Shown: positions 33,266-44,909 of the stretch, one piece after another
Position numbering within the stretch: position 1 is the stretch's first letter
Layout: every line of letters begins with the position of its first letter
Assembly: GCA_011503125.2 (NCBI GenBank)
Contig: WWBZ02000022.1
Coordinates: 248,001-312,000 of the forward strand
DNA: 64,000 bases
From: Botryosphaeria dothidea
Taxonomy: Eukaryota; Ascomycota; Dothideomycetes; Botryosphaeriales; Botryosphaeriaceae
Direction of reading: 5' to 3'
Notes under the pieces: model-generated
The model's database searches: none
What the model was told of the DNA's origin: nothing
The model's input: the letters and a program-made list of their open reading frames with translations, nothing else
Translations under genes and position numbers: made by a program

Positions 33266-34503
33266 CTACTTGCTCATCTTTTGCTCCTTCTTCTTCCCAT
33301 TCGGCTGGGCTGAAACAGCGGAAGGCTTGTAGCCACCGTGAAACAAGTTGGGCAAGAATTTGCCCACCTGCTTCTGATAATCCTTGTAGTCAGGGTACTT
33401 TCCTGCCGTAATGAGTTCAGTGAGCCAAGTGCTGCCCTGGAATAGCAGCAAGTATGACATGGCGCCAGCAAAAGTCCAATTCATGTATACGTTGGTGTCG
33501 AAGCATGCCCACTGGTAAAGCACAACCCATACTGTCTGCTCAGCTGCAAAATTCGGATGTCTAGAGTATGCCCAGAGACCAGAGGTCACGAATCCACGGT
33601 CGAGATCTGCACGATTGCAGTCGGGAGGAACAACGGCGGTACGGAGATATTGGTGCTTTGCATTCTGGTAGTCTGGGATGAAGGGTTAGCATCGGCGTGG
33701 GCAGCCAGTTGAGCTGAGATACTCACTCCACTGCTGTTGGTCTGCGAACCACTCGATGACCACGAGAACAATAAGGAGACGGGAGAATACGATATCGGCC
33801 ATGGCCATACCTTGTCCCGAAAGGGAGGAGCTAAGTAGGAGAATGTATGTGGGGGTGGCGACGGCAAAGAGGAGAACCTGCGGTTCCAGTCAGAGGTGTG
33901 CAGCGAGGTGCAAGTAGATGTGGACTCACACTCTGGATCGTCGAGATGAAGGTGACATTGAAGAGGAAGAACACAGGTGCAGGGACTTTGGACTTGATAA
34001 TTTCCCAGCGGTAGTCCTCAGAACCAATACTGTATCCGCCTTTGCGCCAGTAGTTGTAGGTCAAACGGATCTATGCTGGTCAGTGTCTAGAGTGGATTTT
34101 AGCAGAATGAGAGAGAGCTTACACTCCAGAGAGTGCTGAACGCCAACACATTGTCGAGCCTCTGGGTCGGAAGACCGGCCAAATAAGCCCAGAGAGCGAA
34201 GTGCGCATTGTATACCGTTGGTAAGAGGCTCCAGAAACGGTCCACCTGGGAATAATTTCTGTTGATTTCCGAAGCAAGAAGGAAAAGGGGCGCGAGAGCG
34301 ATAGAGAAAGCAAAGGCAAAGATGAGCGGGTTCGTGGCAAGGTAGATTGCCTTCAGCTCTTCAAGACTCGTAACATGCTGGGCGATTTCTTGGGGGAGAG
34401 TCTTCAACTGCGGGATGAAGGGTTCAACAGTCTTGGACCAGTCGGCGCAATCACTGAGGGTCTTGATTGCCGGCAGCACCGTACTAGCCGCGACAAGAGG
34501 CAT
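33266..34503 (-). CDS. DUF1295 / steroid-reductase-like integral membrane protein
   Basis: Four exons on the minus strand (34123-34503, 33930-34070, 33727-33877, 33266-33672; introns 52-54 nt) give 359 residues. There are about six to seven hydrophobic segments and the DUF1295 signature near the C-terminus, SRHPNFAAEQ, which resembles the cofactor-binding R-H-P-N...E motif shared by isoprenylcysteine methyltransferases and 5-alpha-reductase-like proteins. The tail is basic (NGKKKEQKMSK), compatible with ER retention by a dilysine-like signal. Many fungi have a homologue of unproven substrate. It is divergent from TOP3 across only 266 bp, so the two may share a promoter. Confidence 0.87.
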
Positions 34504-34769
34504 TGTTGGAGGGGTGCAATTGTGCGGAATGCGGCGGAGATGGAGGTGAATGTTATGCTGCGAGGGAAATCAAAGGGAAGGACGTCACCACTGGCCGAGA
34601 TTGTGGATCTGCGACAGGGATCATGCGCTAGCGGGATGGCCCCCGCGCCAAAGCTCCGTCGCAGCTGCCAAACGCTGCAAAAAACCACCCAACGCGTCCG
34701 CACGCCTTGCTGCCCGTCTGCAAACGCGCCATCACCCTTCTGCGACTTCATGGACTTGCCCACGACAAC

Positions 34770-37039
34770 ATGGGGAAGATACTGTGTGTGGCTGAGAAGC
34801 CCTCGATAGCTAAGGCTGTCGCTGAGCACCTCTCCGGCAGGCAGATGGAAAGCGTGAGTCTCGTGCCAGGCCACAGCAATTTTTTTTTGCTAACAAGCCT
34901 CACCAGCGTCGAGTTCGAGGCACACAGTATATCAGCAACCACACTTTTATGTACAACTTTGGCCATCGCTGGGGCAATTGCAATGTCGTTTTCACTGCAG
35001 TTGCAGGCCATCTGACATCCCAAGATTTTACCGCCCAGTACCGCTACTGGAACTCCTGCCGCCCTCAAGAACTCTTCGAAGCACCGATTCAGACCTTTGT
35101 AACTGACGATAAGAGAGGAATTGCTCAGAACATTCAAGATCTAGCGAGGAATTGCGATGGCTTGTTCATCTGGACGGATTGTGACCGTGAGGGCGAACAT
35201 ATCGGCACCGAGATACGCGAATGGGCTCGCAAGGGCAATAGGAGCATTGATGTGAAGCGGGCGAGATTCAGCAACATCGAAAGAGCGCACGTTATCATTG
35301 CTGCTCGCAATCCCATCGACATCGATGAGCGAGCTGCAAATGCTGTGGCGGCGCGCATTGAGCTCGATCTCCGTATTGGAGCGGCGTTCACGCGCATGCA
35401 GACTCAAACACTGGGTGTCATGATTCCGCGTGAGGGAGTCATCAGTTACGGCTCCTGCCAATTCCCGACACTGGGCTTCGTTGTCGACCGCTACTTTCGA
35501 GTCAAGAATTTCGTGCCAGAGGATTTCTGGAACATCAAAGTCATGCACATCAAGGAAGATATCAAGGTCAACTTTACTTGGAAGCGAGGCCACCTTTTCG
35601 ACCGCATGGCTGTCACCATTCTCTTTGAGCGCTGCCTTGCTGCCCGGACTGCGAAAGTCACCAAGATGCAGAAAAAGCCTACGAGCAAGTGGAGACCTCT
35701 CCCACTGACTACGGTCGAACTCCAGAAGATGGGCAGTCGTTATCTCCGCATGGACAGTCAGGCGGTCATGAAGGCTGCCGAGAAGCTTTATCAGAGCGGC
35801 TGGATAAGCTATCCCCGCACGGAGACCGACCAGTTCGATAAAGGTATGGATCTCAGGAGGATCATCGAGAAACAACACCTATCAAGAGACTGGGGAGCAT
35901 ACGCGCAGGGCCTGACAGGAGGCGGCTTCCGCCAACCCAGGAATGGCCGTCACAACGACCAAGCCCATCCCCCAATTCACCCAGTCAACTTCGTAGAGAA
36001 GTCAGCCCTCCAGAATGACCAGGAGCGGCGCGTTTACGAATTCGTTGTACGTCGGTTTCTGGCTTGCTGCTCCGAAGACGCCAAGGGCGAGGCGACGGAC
36101 ATCGAGATCCTGTACGGAAGCGAGACGTTCCGTACACACGGGTTGAAGGTGCTTGAGCGCAACTATCTTGATGTATATCCTTACGATAAATGGGAAAGCA
36201 GTCAACAGCTCCCAACTTTCACCGTAGGCGAGGTTTTCGAACCCACCGAAGCTAACATGGGTGAAGGCAAGACAAGCCCACCTGGATACCTAACGGAACC
36301 CGAGCTGATCTCATTGATGGACGCGAACGGCATCGGCACGGATGCTACCATGGCCGAGCACATCGCCAAAATCAAGGAGCGCGAATATGTCATGACTCGA
36401 CCCCGAAGCGGTGGACAAGGTGATGCCGGCGGTGAAGACATGGAAGACGGTGCGCCGAGTGGCCGGGGCGGAAGAGGGGCCAGAGGGGGTAGGGGAAGGG
36501 GTCGTGGTGGACGAGGGGCTGGCAATGCGGCAGCCCGCGGTGGTGGAGGCAATGGCATGGAAGAATTCATCCCAACGACGCTGGGAGTGGCATTGGTCAC
36601 AGGCTACGACGACGTAGGCTTTGAAACGAGCTTGAGCAAGCCGTTTTTGCGCAAACAGGTGCGTCAATTCCCCTTCGAGTCGACTCTCGAATTTTGGAAT
36701 TTTTGGGCATCGCGATTTGTGGGAATCCTAAACTGACGCCAAGCGGGGCCGCACAACAGATGGAGCAGCAGATGCGCGCTATTTGCGCCGGGTCCACGAC
36801 GAAGAACGACGTCGTCCATCAAAGCCTAGAGCAGTATCGCGAAGTGTATGTGCGCGCTACGGCAGAGATCCACCATCTCAAGAATGTGAGTCCCGCAATC
36901 GTTGAGACTCGGCGCCACGTGTGCGCACTCGGAGCTCCCAAGCGTTTATTCCTTTTTGTACTTGCGTCAGGCCACAGCAGGCTAAATCTAGGCGGGGCAG
37001 GCGGTGCGGAAATACTGTCTCCAGCAGCAGCAGCAGTGA
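34770..37039 (+). CDS. TOP3: DNA topoisomerase III
   Basis: Four exons (34770-34853, 34907-36658, 36760-36885, 37001-37039) join in frame to 666 residues. The TOPRIM domain opens with KILCVAEKPSIAKAV and has the acidic motif TDCDREGEH (D119, D121); the catalytic tyrosine is Y330 in WISYPRTET. Type IA enzymes relax and decatenate single strands; Top3 works with the RecQ helicase Sgs1 and Rmi1 to dissolve double Holliday junctions in the nucleus. An RGG-type Gly/Arg-rich insert lies at about residues 546-577 between conserved core blocks. Exon 4 is only 39 nt and ends in five CAG codons, giving a C-terminal Gln run; the protein lacks the C-terminal zinc fingers of animal TOP3A, as is usual in fungi. 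Confidence 0.94.
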
Positions 37040-38139
37040 CGAAGGCGGCTTTGCGGAGGATGGCGAGGAGGGGCACGTGGAGCAGTGGTTGCTTTTTATC
37101 GCGCAGGCGTCGGCGTTGTGTGGGCATTATCGCGCTGCACGCCTTGGCGCTCGGGCAGGCTCGGTGGGTGCGGGGAACAGGCGCATGGTGTTCAGGCATC
37201 TTTTTCCAGTGCCGCTGGTGCGCTGCGAATCCACTTTCCGAGCTTTGCCGCGGGAACGTGCTCGCGTCGGTGGATCCTCCGTCGCGCTCCGCATCTGCAC
37301 GCGAAAGTGGGATGTGGGATGATGGGATGCGTCCCAACGGGGTGGCCGGCTGCGCGTGACGTCTGGCTTGCGACAGCGCCATGGCAGGGCGACCAACACG
37401 GCGCTGGGTGAGGCGCGATCGCAGAGGAACAATCTACTGGTAGCTTCGCGGGCAGCAGTGCAGGCCGCGCAGGGTCCGGCGACGGCGCGTCCCTGGCTGT
37501 CAGGCAAGCGCACTCGCGAATGTTCGGCGGGAGAGTTGCAGCTAACAGCTAATCCAAGCCATGCCAGCCGTAATCAGCGCCCGCCGTCTTGGTCATTTAT
37601 CACTGCTTGCGCCGCCAATCAGAAGCCGCGATCGAGCCAGTGTTTCTTCCTTTGGCGCAAGCTGGAAGGCCCGCCTGATCCGTGCTACAGGAAGTAACAA
37701 CCAAGGAACTGCCCAGGTCGCGACCGTCCAGCAGCCCTTCCAGACCACAACAGCACACTGAACAGCCACGCGCCAGATCCCGCTCACCCGCGATACCGAA
37801 GCCACAAACTGCGACAGTCTGCGACCGACGCTCCCAGCTTCTCATCTTGCGGCTCAGCTCTTGTCAGCAAGCAGCCACACAGCCAGCCGACACCTAACGC
37901 GCCTCCGCATCCGGCCGACGCAGCTCTCACCAACTGCCTCGCCGTCTTCATCCACACGCCGCTGTTCCGTCGCATACCTGAGACCCTTACCAGATCGCGT
38001 TCCTGCAGCTTGACACTTACGTCGGTACCCCTTTGTCGGCACAAAGAACCCGCCGCGTCCCCTGTTGCCTCTGCCGACCACGCGCTGACTCATGCCATTG
38101 CACATATAGAAGCGACAACCCACCGCGCAACCACCCAAC
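37040..38139. other. Spacer and long leader upstream of the Stb3-like gene
   Basis: About 1.1 kb, GC-rich with C-rich tracts toward the start codon, as expected for a promoter and 5' UTR. Open frames here are by-products of composition. No TATA box or RNA gene seen. Confidence 0.5.
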
Positions 38140-39414
38140 ATGGCTTCCACCGCACCAAGCAAGCCCATTTCTCCCTTCGCGAGGGCTTTCGCCTCCCACT
38201 CCTCCTCTGTCGAGATCCCCAAGCCTCAAGACCCTGCCACGGGTAACCACCGAGCCGCCATGCTTCCCACGCCTCCGAACTCCATTTCTCCGACTCTCCC
38301 TCCGCAGCACAAGCTGCACTCCTCTTCCGTCCCGAATACCTCTCACCACACTCAGAACGACTCTGACGTCGACCTCCTCGACGCGGACCAGCCCCCGGCT
38401 CCGGCGCCGCTCTCCAGCGCCACGCTGTCTGGCCTTGAGGCCAACGACACGATTACCCCGGCCATGCTCGCCAAGCACCACCTTCCAGACATCCTGCTCA
38501 ACAATGGGCCGGTGGCAATCCGCCATGTTCTCATGAACCTGGCACAGTCCGTCCCAGGCTTCTCCCGCATACCACAAGCCAAGGCGCGCCGGCTGGTCGT
38601 CGCTGCGCTAGAGAGCCGCACTGTTGGCAGCAGCGCAGTGAAGGAGGGAGAAGTCATGTTTGAGAAGGTTGGGTGGGGTCGCTGGGATGCATATATTATG
38701 GGCCAGCCTCGCCCGGAACGCAACACTGCTGGTAACGGCATTCCGGTGGACGGCTTGCGGCAATCTGCCTTCTCGCCGCCTGCCAGCGTCCCGGACAGCT
38801 ACGCCATGTCTGCAGACGGGCTTCAGATCCCCCGTGGAGGCGATCGCGCCAGCTTTGCGCGTCATGGTCACCCCGGTCGACGCGAGGATCTCTACTCGGG
38901 TAGTTGGGCCGCCAGCTCCGCCATGAGCGGACGTGACGCGTCGGACTATGACGTCGACATGAACATGGCCGAACACGAGGCCGACAAAATGTCCATGGAC
39001 GGTGACGACGCCGGCTATGACTCACCACCGGCACCCGAAGCTATGGATGATGATATTGAACTGGGCGAGGAAGACGAAGCTACCGACGAAGAGGACTGGG
39101 CCGGTATTGGCGCCCAAGTCTTACGTCAAGGCAGCATGGGCGGATTCGGCGGCGGCCTGGGCAGAGGCGGTGTAATGCGGGACTACAACCGACTCTCCAG
39201 GAATACCACTGTCCGAGCGAAGATGCCACAGCCGCGCAGCTTCTCCAATGCCCATGCCAATGGCAGGAGCAGCCCCCGGAGCGTCTCTGCAAGCTATCAG
39301 GAACGCTCGACTCGCGTGTCAGGTGCCGCGCCTGCTGGCTGGACGACCATGGCCCAGCAGAACCCTCAGGAGAGAGTGGCCATCGAGGCGCTGCTGCAGA
39401 TGGGTTCGATGTAA
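38140..39414 (+). CDS. STB3: Stb3-like DNA-binding protein
   Basis: Single exon, 424 residues. The diagnostic Stb3 domain is at about residues 105-161: TPAMLAKHHLPDILL, NGPVAIRHVL and SRIPQAKARRLVVAAL. In budding yeast Stb3 binds Sin3 and the RRPE element of ribosome biogenesis promoters and represses them when TOR/Sch9 signalling falls. The rest of this protein is disordered: Pro/Ser-rich N-terminus, an acidic block (DDDIELGEEDEATDEEDW), a Gly-rich patch and a basic C-terminal part. Whether RRPE binding holds in this fungus is inference from the family. Confidence 0.88.
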   Translation: MASTAPSKPISPFARAFASHSSSVEIPKPQDPATGNHRAAMLPTPPNSISPTLPPQHKLHSSSVPNTSHHTQNDSDVDLLDADQPPAPAPLSSATLSGLEANDTITPAMLAKHHLPDILLNNGPVAIRHVLMNLAQSVPGFSRIPQAKARRLVVAALESRTVGSSAVKEGEVMFEKVGWGRWDAYIMGQPRPERNTAGNGIPVDGLRQSAFSPPASVPDSYAMSADGLQIPRGGDRASFARHGHPGRREDLYSGSWAASSAMSGRDASDYDVDMNMAEHEADKMSMDGDDAGYDSPPAPEAMDDDIELGEEDEATDEEDWAGIGAQVLRQGSMGGFGGGLGRGGVMRDYNRLSRNTTVRAKMPQPRSFSNAHANGRSSPRSVSASYQERSTRVSGAAPAGWTTMAQQNPQERVAIEALLQMGSM

Positions 39415-42400
39415 AATTCGACATCGTCACACATCCTGGAATTCTGCGGCAATCCCTCTGCCCATGCAACAACACATTTAAACGTGAATTTTTTTTTTTA
39501 CCTGATCGCCTCCGAGTCGAAACGACAGGTACCGACGTCAACATTACACTCTCCCCTCACCAAACCGTATGGTCTTCACACCACACTTTTTACGACTTTT
39601 CAACAGTCCTCTCTTACCTTGGCGTTGTTATTGGTCATGGGGTCAGTGCGGGCTCCTTTGTCTTACTCGAGCCTCCGCCCCTTTTATTTGGTCATGCAAT
39701 TTCACGTTAACGGCGCTCGGCCTCCACTCCTATTTTGGCCAAGCGCTGGCACAAAGCATTCTGCCTTTGGCTTATTGCATCGGAATGACTACTCAAGGCA
39801 TTTTTGGAACAATTTTCACGGGTTTATGATTGGGACGGGTGGTTTTCTCTGGAGCATCTTGGTAGTTGGGTTTTGTTTTTGAAGGGATCATTATACCCCT
39901 TGTGAGAATAACGGCCTGAGGAAGAGGAGGATACTGGGTCATTTGTTTTTGTTTGCAGCAACATCCACACTCAAAAGTGGATAGGCGTCGAGCATGCCTT
40001 TTTCAACACTATGGCTCGATTCGCCAATCGGTATCGTCTTAAGACAACGACAGACGATACGCAGATACCTTTTTTCTCATTTCACACATAGACGGAGGGA
40101 TTATGATAGGCACATCTCCTATAGGCGGGAGAAAGGAAGTTTTAAACTGGGCAGAGATGCCAGGAAACCTTGCCAGCTGGAACGCACTATGGCACAGGAC
40201 AGCGAAACAGTTTAGCTTAGATGGAAACATCGCTCGCTGTGGGCTATCTCACACCATCAACGAATGGAAGATCCAACCACTTGGCCTTGACTGGCACACA
40301 GCGGGTATAGAAGACAGAACGAAACAATGAGATAGGAAATTTCTATCCTTCGGGGGACCGGGATCCGTATGCCGCCGCTGCGCTGGAATGCGTGGTTGGA
40401 CGACTGTTCTTGTCTCACTCTCAAACCTCTTCTCGCATCGTGTTTTTTTTGTTCGGCTCTGGAATTGAATGTGTATGTGTGTATGCATATCTGTGTGGGC
40501 GTATGTCTTGGTCTTTGTTTGCCGAATGCGGTTTCGGACGTGGTGGCGCAGACAAAGAAAGGTAACTCGGAGATGTGGAATGCGAGGGGGGTTGCTGGGT
40601 CTGGACCGGGCTTTGCTTTTTTGGGAAGGAAGGGGAGACTTTTGGGGAGGGCTGTGCGTGTCACACACACCCGTGGCCGGTATGTGTCTCTGTGGGGAAG
40701 GAGGTGTTGTGGTGTGTCGGTGGTTCAAAAGCAAAGGGGTGCCGCAGGCCAAACAAAGATCTAAGCAGGAGTCCTACGGGGAGTCGAAGTATTCGTCCGG
40801 GTGGCCTTATCCCTGGAAATGCAACGCACCTGCGTTCGAACGTAAAAGAGATCTTACGGTTGCAGCGTGGAGGAACGAGCTGCACGACTCTCGACATGCC
40901 TCGCAATGGGCATTCTGGTGTTTGAGTAAAGTGATCATCATCTTGCACAACTGGTTCACAGTTGTTTTCGTGATTGAAAGGTGGGAGAACGTGAGACATG
41001 AAAGGCATGCAGTGTCTTTGGTGGAGAATGGACTTCCTTTGTCATGGTGCCCTCCGTCGTTTCATTAGGACTTTGGATCTCTCAGTGATGATGGCGGTAA
41101 CAAGATGCAGTGTCCTGGGATTTTAATGATGGGAAGATGTCGTGGATGGGTGTTTTCAACTGGGGATAAGGTGAATGTGTCGAAGGAGAAGACCACCGAA
41201 ACTCGTTCGCAGGACGGGTGGCAAAAAATGGCTCGAAAATCTCATTTGTCGAGCTTGTACTCCACTGACAGAACACTGACTGCTTTGAGGTTATTGAGCT
41301 GTGCATTTGAAGAAGACTTTCAGCGATATTTGCTGGAGCAGCTGCAACTAGGCCAGGTATATCATGAGACTGTGGCGACCATGCGTTTGCACTGCATGGG
41401 ACTAAAGTCTAGTAGAACAGCACGCTGCCGCCCACGCAGTGTCCGGTGATTAGCTTTTGCACAGGTCTGCCGCTACTTTATTTTCTAGTATATGGCTATG
41501 TGGTCACGAGTGTAGTTCTCTCTGTACGGGGAGTCTAGGTGCAGTGGAACCAGGTAGAAGGAGGCTCGACTTTAAAAGAACTGAAGGGTTTGAATGGAAG
41601 GTAGATCATAAATGGTTGGGATGCTCTATCCATTAGAACAAGGCAAGAATTTGCCTACACCTACCTATAGTGTTAAATCAACACGTACATAGCGTACCAA
41701 AAATTTGTAGCAATTTGCCCTATTTCGATAGATAGAATCAATATCCAGATATTCTTCTAGTCTTCTAGTCTTCTACGAAATCTACGAAGCAAAAAATCTT
41801 CAGAACGCCCAGCGAAAGTGTTGGAAATATCATCTCAGAATGCTCTCAATTGGGTTTAGCGTCAAATAGTCTATATAGCTGGCACCCTCTCATACCCCTC
41901 TCATGAGACATGCTATGAATCAACCCCATTGTCAATTAAACCGCAATTCCAACAGAAAGTCACACCGCTTGATAAATTTTTTAAAAGGTTTGAAGGTAGT
42001 CAAACTGGCTGTAACATATATGGATACGGAACAGTTCAAGATTTGACTTGAGTTTCATTGTAAGAAAGCGTGGGATAAAATGATTCTTGAAGTTTGCCGG
42101 TTATCTTCTTCTTTGAGTAACTAAGTAAAGTCTACTCTGGGTTTGTCTTATCATACAAGGAGACATATGAGCAAAACATATGGAATACACTGCTAGCTAG
42201 CGAAGTAGCTTTCCTATGTTCAGTGAGGCAGTACATTTTATTCCGACCACCAAGCTTGGGACTTGTTCTGCTATGTCAATTCAGAAATACGTTGCATTTT
42301 CAGCAGACCTGGGGAGGCAGCTTGAACTGGTCAGCCGAGCTCTGCGATGGTGTTTGCCATACAGACGACCATGGTGTTCACATGTGGTATGCTGCCGCAC

Positions 42401-42974
42401 ATGGGTGCTCGTTTAACGTATTCAGAAGTATTACAGGGCTAGAGGATAAGTTGAAGGTTTGAGGCCAAAAGTGAAAGCAGAATTGAGGGGTCGGAAACCC
42501 GAACTCAAGCAAGTCAATTCTATTTCCGGTCAGTCACATACCCTGAATCAACTGTCCATCCGTGTGAGGCGGGATTGCAGTACGTATTCAAATGATCATC
42601 CACACCATTTGCTGACTCATGGGCATTGCTTACGATCAATAAGGGTAAGCAATACGATATATTGCGTTTCACCAAGAATACGCCGAAGTGTCGATGTGGA
42701 GCAAAACTCAATCGTGCAATACGGGAGTATTTTTAGCCATGTGTACTGCTTTGCGGGTTTCTTTACGCAACGGAAAAATGAAGTTTGAGTAGAACACCAG
42801 AAGTCGGTGTTTGCCGATGCTCAGCACTTTCGAGACCGAAAGTAGAATCGTTCAGATAGTCGCAACCAAACTTCCAACTCAGAGGCAAAAGATGTTATTT
42901 TGTCTACGCACCCATCACCCGACCCGCCTCTCAGTTCTTCACAAATCTGCCCAAAATCCTCTATCCTATCCAAT
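39415..42974. other. 3.6-kb gene-poor spacer, right half AT-rich
   Basis: No reading frame here looks like a protein family. The first 2 kb are of mixed composition; from about 41.46 to 42.9 kb the sequence is visibly more AT-rich than the surrounding DNA. A short tandem repeat of TCTTCTAG lies near 41753-41776, and a 9-bp-stem palindrome at 42625-42653. There are no recognisable transposase, reverse transcriptase or LTR remnants. Confidence 0.5.
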
Positions 42975-44113
42975 TTACTCCACAAGCTCAAAGCACAACC
43001 CTCCCGGCATCCCATTCACGCCCCACTGCTCACCCGCAACTAACTCCCCTTTCCCCTCCTCCCACTCCGCCTCCAAGCCACAGATCCTCACATTCCACAC
43101 CACGCGCGTCCGCTCCAGCGTCCACGCCAAGCCACGCGACGCCATGTTAACCTCCTCCACGCCTGCAGGCAGCAGCGACAAGCACGTCCGAAAAAGGCGC
43201 TGCGCCACACGCAAGCTGGCGACTGTGGAAGCGGGGTCCTCCTCGTCACGGGGAAGGTGGTAGGCGGCGAGGCCTGCGAGGTAGGGGAAGATTGCTGCGG
43301 TGGGAAGGTGCTGTTGGTGCTGTTGGCACCAGTACTCTGTGAGGGGTAGTTGGTGGAGGTGGTGGTGCCGACGAGTCGGATCGCTGCCACTGCCGCTGCA
43401 GTCAGCCGCGGCGAAGTGCTTGGTAAGGGCGGAGGCGACGCGTTTGACCAGCGCGGCGTCGGTGCGGAGGTCTGAGGAGGCGGCGGCAGCAGCGGGTGGA
43501 GCTTGGCGCTCGTCTTGTTTACGCGTCCACGGCCATTGCCGCGGGCTGGGTGAGGGTAGGAAAAGGGATAGGGTGGTGGAGGCTGCTGATGGGCACTCCT
43601 TGTAGGGTAAGGTGTCTGTGATGAGGGGAGCGTCAGCACGAGGCTTGGGCGTTGTCATCAGCGATGAGAATTTAGTCAGACTCGCTCGATCACTTACTCC
43701 CACTCACTCAGGCTGAGCGGAGGGGGAAATGAGAGGAAGCACTTACACTTGGCATCGAGATCGGTTTCTTTGGTTAAGCTTACTCCAGAGACATTCATGG
43801 CTTTTTCAAAGGCTTCCAATGCGAGGTAGTATTCACCTAAGTGCATCCGTAAAATCCCCAAGTTGGCCCAAATAGCAGCACGGTCGAGGCCGACAGTCTG
43901 CTGTGAGCGTCGCAATAGCCGTTGCGTGCATACGACCGCTTCGGACCAGTCATAATTCTTGAAGAGGAGGACTGCGTGCTCCCAGAGGTGCTTGGCTTCC
44001 TGGATGCTCAGGGTCGGCTGATTTCTTCCCGGCGTCGCCGATAGGGCTGTGCCGCCGTTTGGCGCGAGAGGTGCGCGCGGTGAAGTTGTGAGGGCTGATT
44101 GCTGCAAGTTCAT
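42975..44113 (-). CDS. Tetratricopeptide-repeat protein of unknown function
   Basis: Two exons on the minus strand (43747-44113 and 42975-43615; 131-nt intron) join in frame to 335 residues. The first exon holds the conserved part: LSIQEAKHLWEHAVLLF, YDWSEAVVCTQRLL and IWANLGILRMHLGEYYLALEAFEKAM, which fit two to three TPR helices. The second exon is Ala/Pro/Ser- and His-rich at first, then weakly conserved-looking. TPRs mediate protein binding; I do not recognise a specific family. The acceptor was chosen because it is the one that keeps the frame (CATCACAG/ACACC); nearby alternatives would fail or add residues, so the intron boundary is less certain than the two exons. Confidence 0.65.
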
Positions 44114-44399
44114 GCAGTGATGTCACTGTATGGCCTAAAGGTAGGGCGATCCAATAGTATGCACTGTATCTGTCGACCTTCGAACTACTGGTAGCCTTAT
44201 GCGGCTATTAATCGGCGCTGGAGGGTGGGCTTAAGTACTACATAGTTAGCTACGTTTATAGACAGCGCCTGACAAGGGCGAAATCGGCGCAGAAACACCT
44301 GATGTTGCGCAGCGCAAGTCGGGCGAGTGCGACGTGAGCACGAGTCTAGAACCTCGAATACACCGAATGCTGGGGGCCGATGGGTGTATCAGATGATAT

Positions 44400-44909
44400 T
44401 TAAGGTTTCCTGACAATGGCCATCAATTCGTAGGGGGCAAGTCCGCATTCTTCGAAGATTTCCGGAGACATGAATCCAGTTGTTTGGAAAGATTCTTCAA
44501 AGTCGGCCCAGTCAGCTTTAGGCCCCAGGAAGATGGCGAGTCTGACGCTGGCACCACCAAATGTCTCGAAATATCTCTTCACAAGTGCAGGAACCCGTGG
44601 GTAAACGAAAACCCAAATTGCAGCATCTTGTGCTCTTGAACAAAGGTCCCAGGTGCCACCAACAGCGTAGGTAGACTCTTCTGGAAGGTACTTGTTGACA
44701 GACGAGCTGACTTCCACTCCTTCAACTTCCCGTGCAGTGTTCTTTGACGCAAGTAATGCCTCAAAGAGACCACTTCCGGAGCCAATGGAGAGTATCGGCC
44801 CGTGCACAGTGGGAATGGTTTGGTCCAAAGTTGCGAGTAAGTTGTTCGACAGACTGAGACAGCAATCTGGATGATGAGTTGGTACATCCGACAGCGTTGG
44901 CAATATCAT
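44400..44909 (-). CDS. Small SAM-methyltransferase-like protein
   Basis: Single exon, 169 residues. A class I methyltransferase motif I is visible at residues 39-50 (ILSIGSGSGLFE), and an acidic residue follows the next strand (VEGVEVSS, E66), as expected for ribose binding of S-adenosylmethionine. The rest, including WVFVYPRVPALVKRYFE and GLAPYELMAIVRKP, does not name a substrate. It is shorter than most stand-alone methyltransferases, so it may be minimal or inactive. It lies in the same orientation 286 bp downstream of nothing obvious and upstream of the TPR gene. Confidence 0.65.
   Translation of the reverse strand: MILPTLSDVPTHHPDCCLSLSNNLLATLDQTIPTVHGPILSIGSGSGLFEALLASKNTAREVEGVEVSSSVNKYLPEESTYAVGGTWDLCSRAQDAAIWVFVYPRVPALVKRYFETFGGASVRLAIFLGPKADWADFEESFQTTGFMSPEIFEECGLAPYELMAIVRKP

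Noticed and set aside
42625..42653. 9-bp-stem palindrome (ATTGCTTAC ... GTAAGCAAT)
   Set aside because: Hairpins of this size are expected by chance in 64 kb; no associated gene or repeat.
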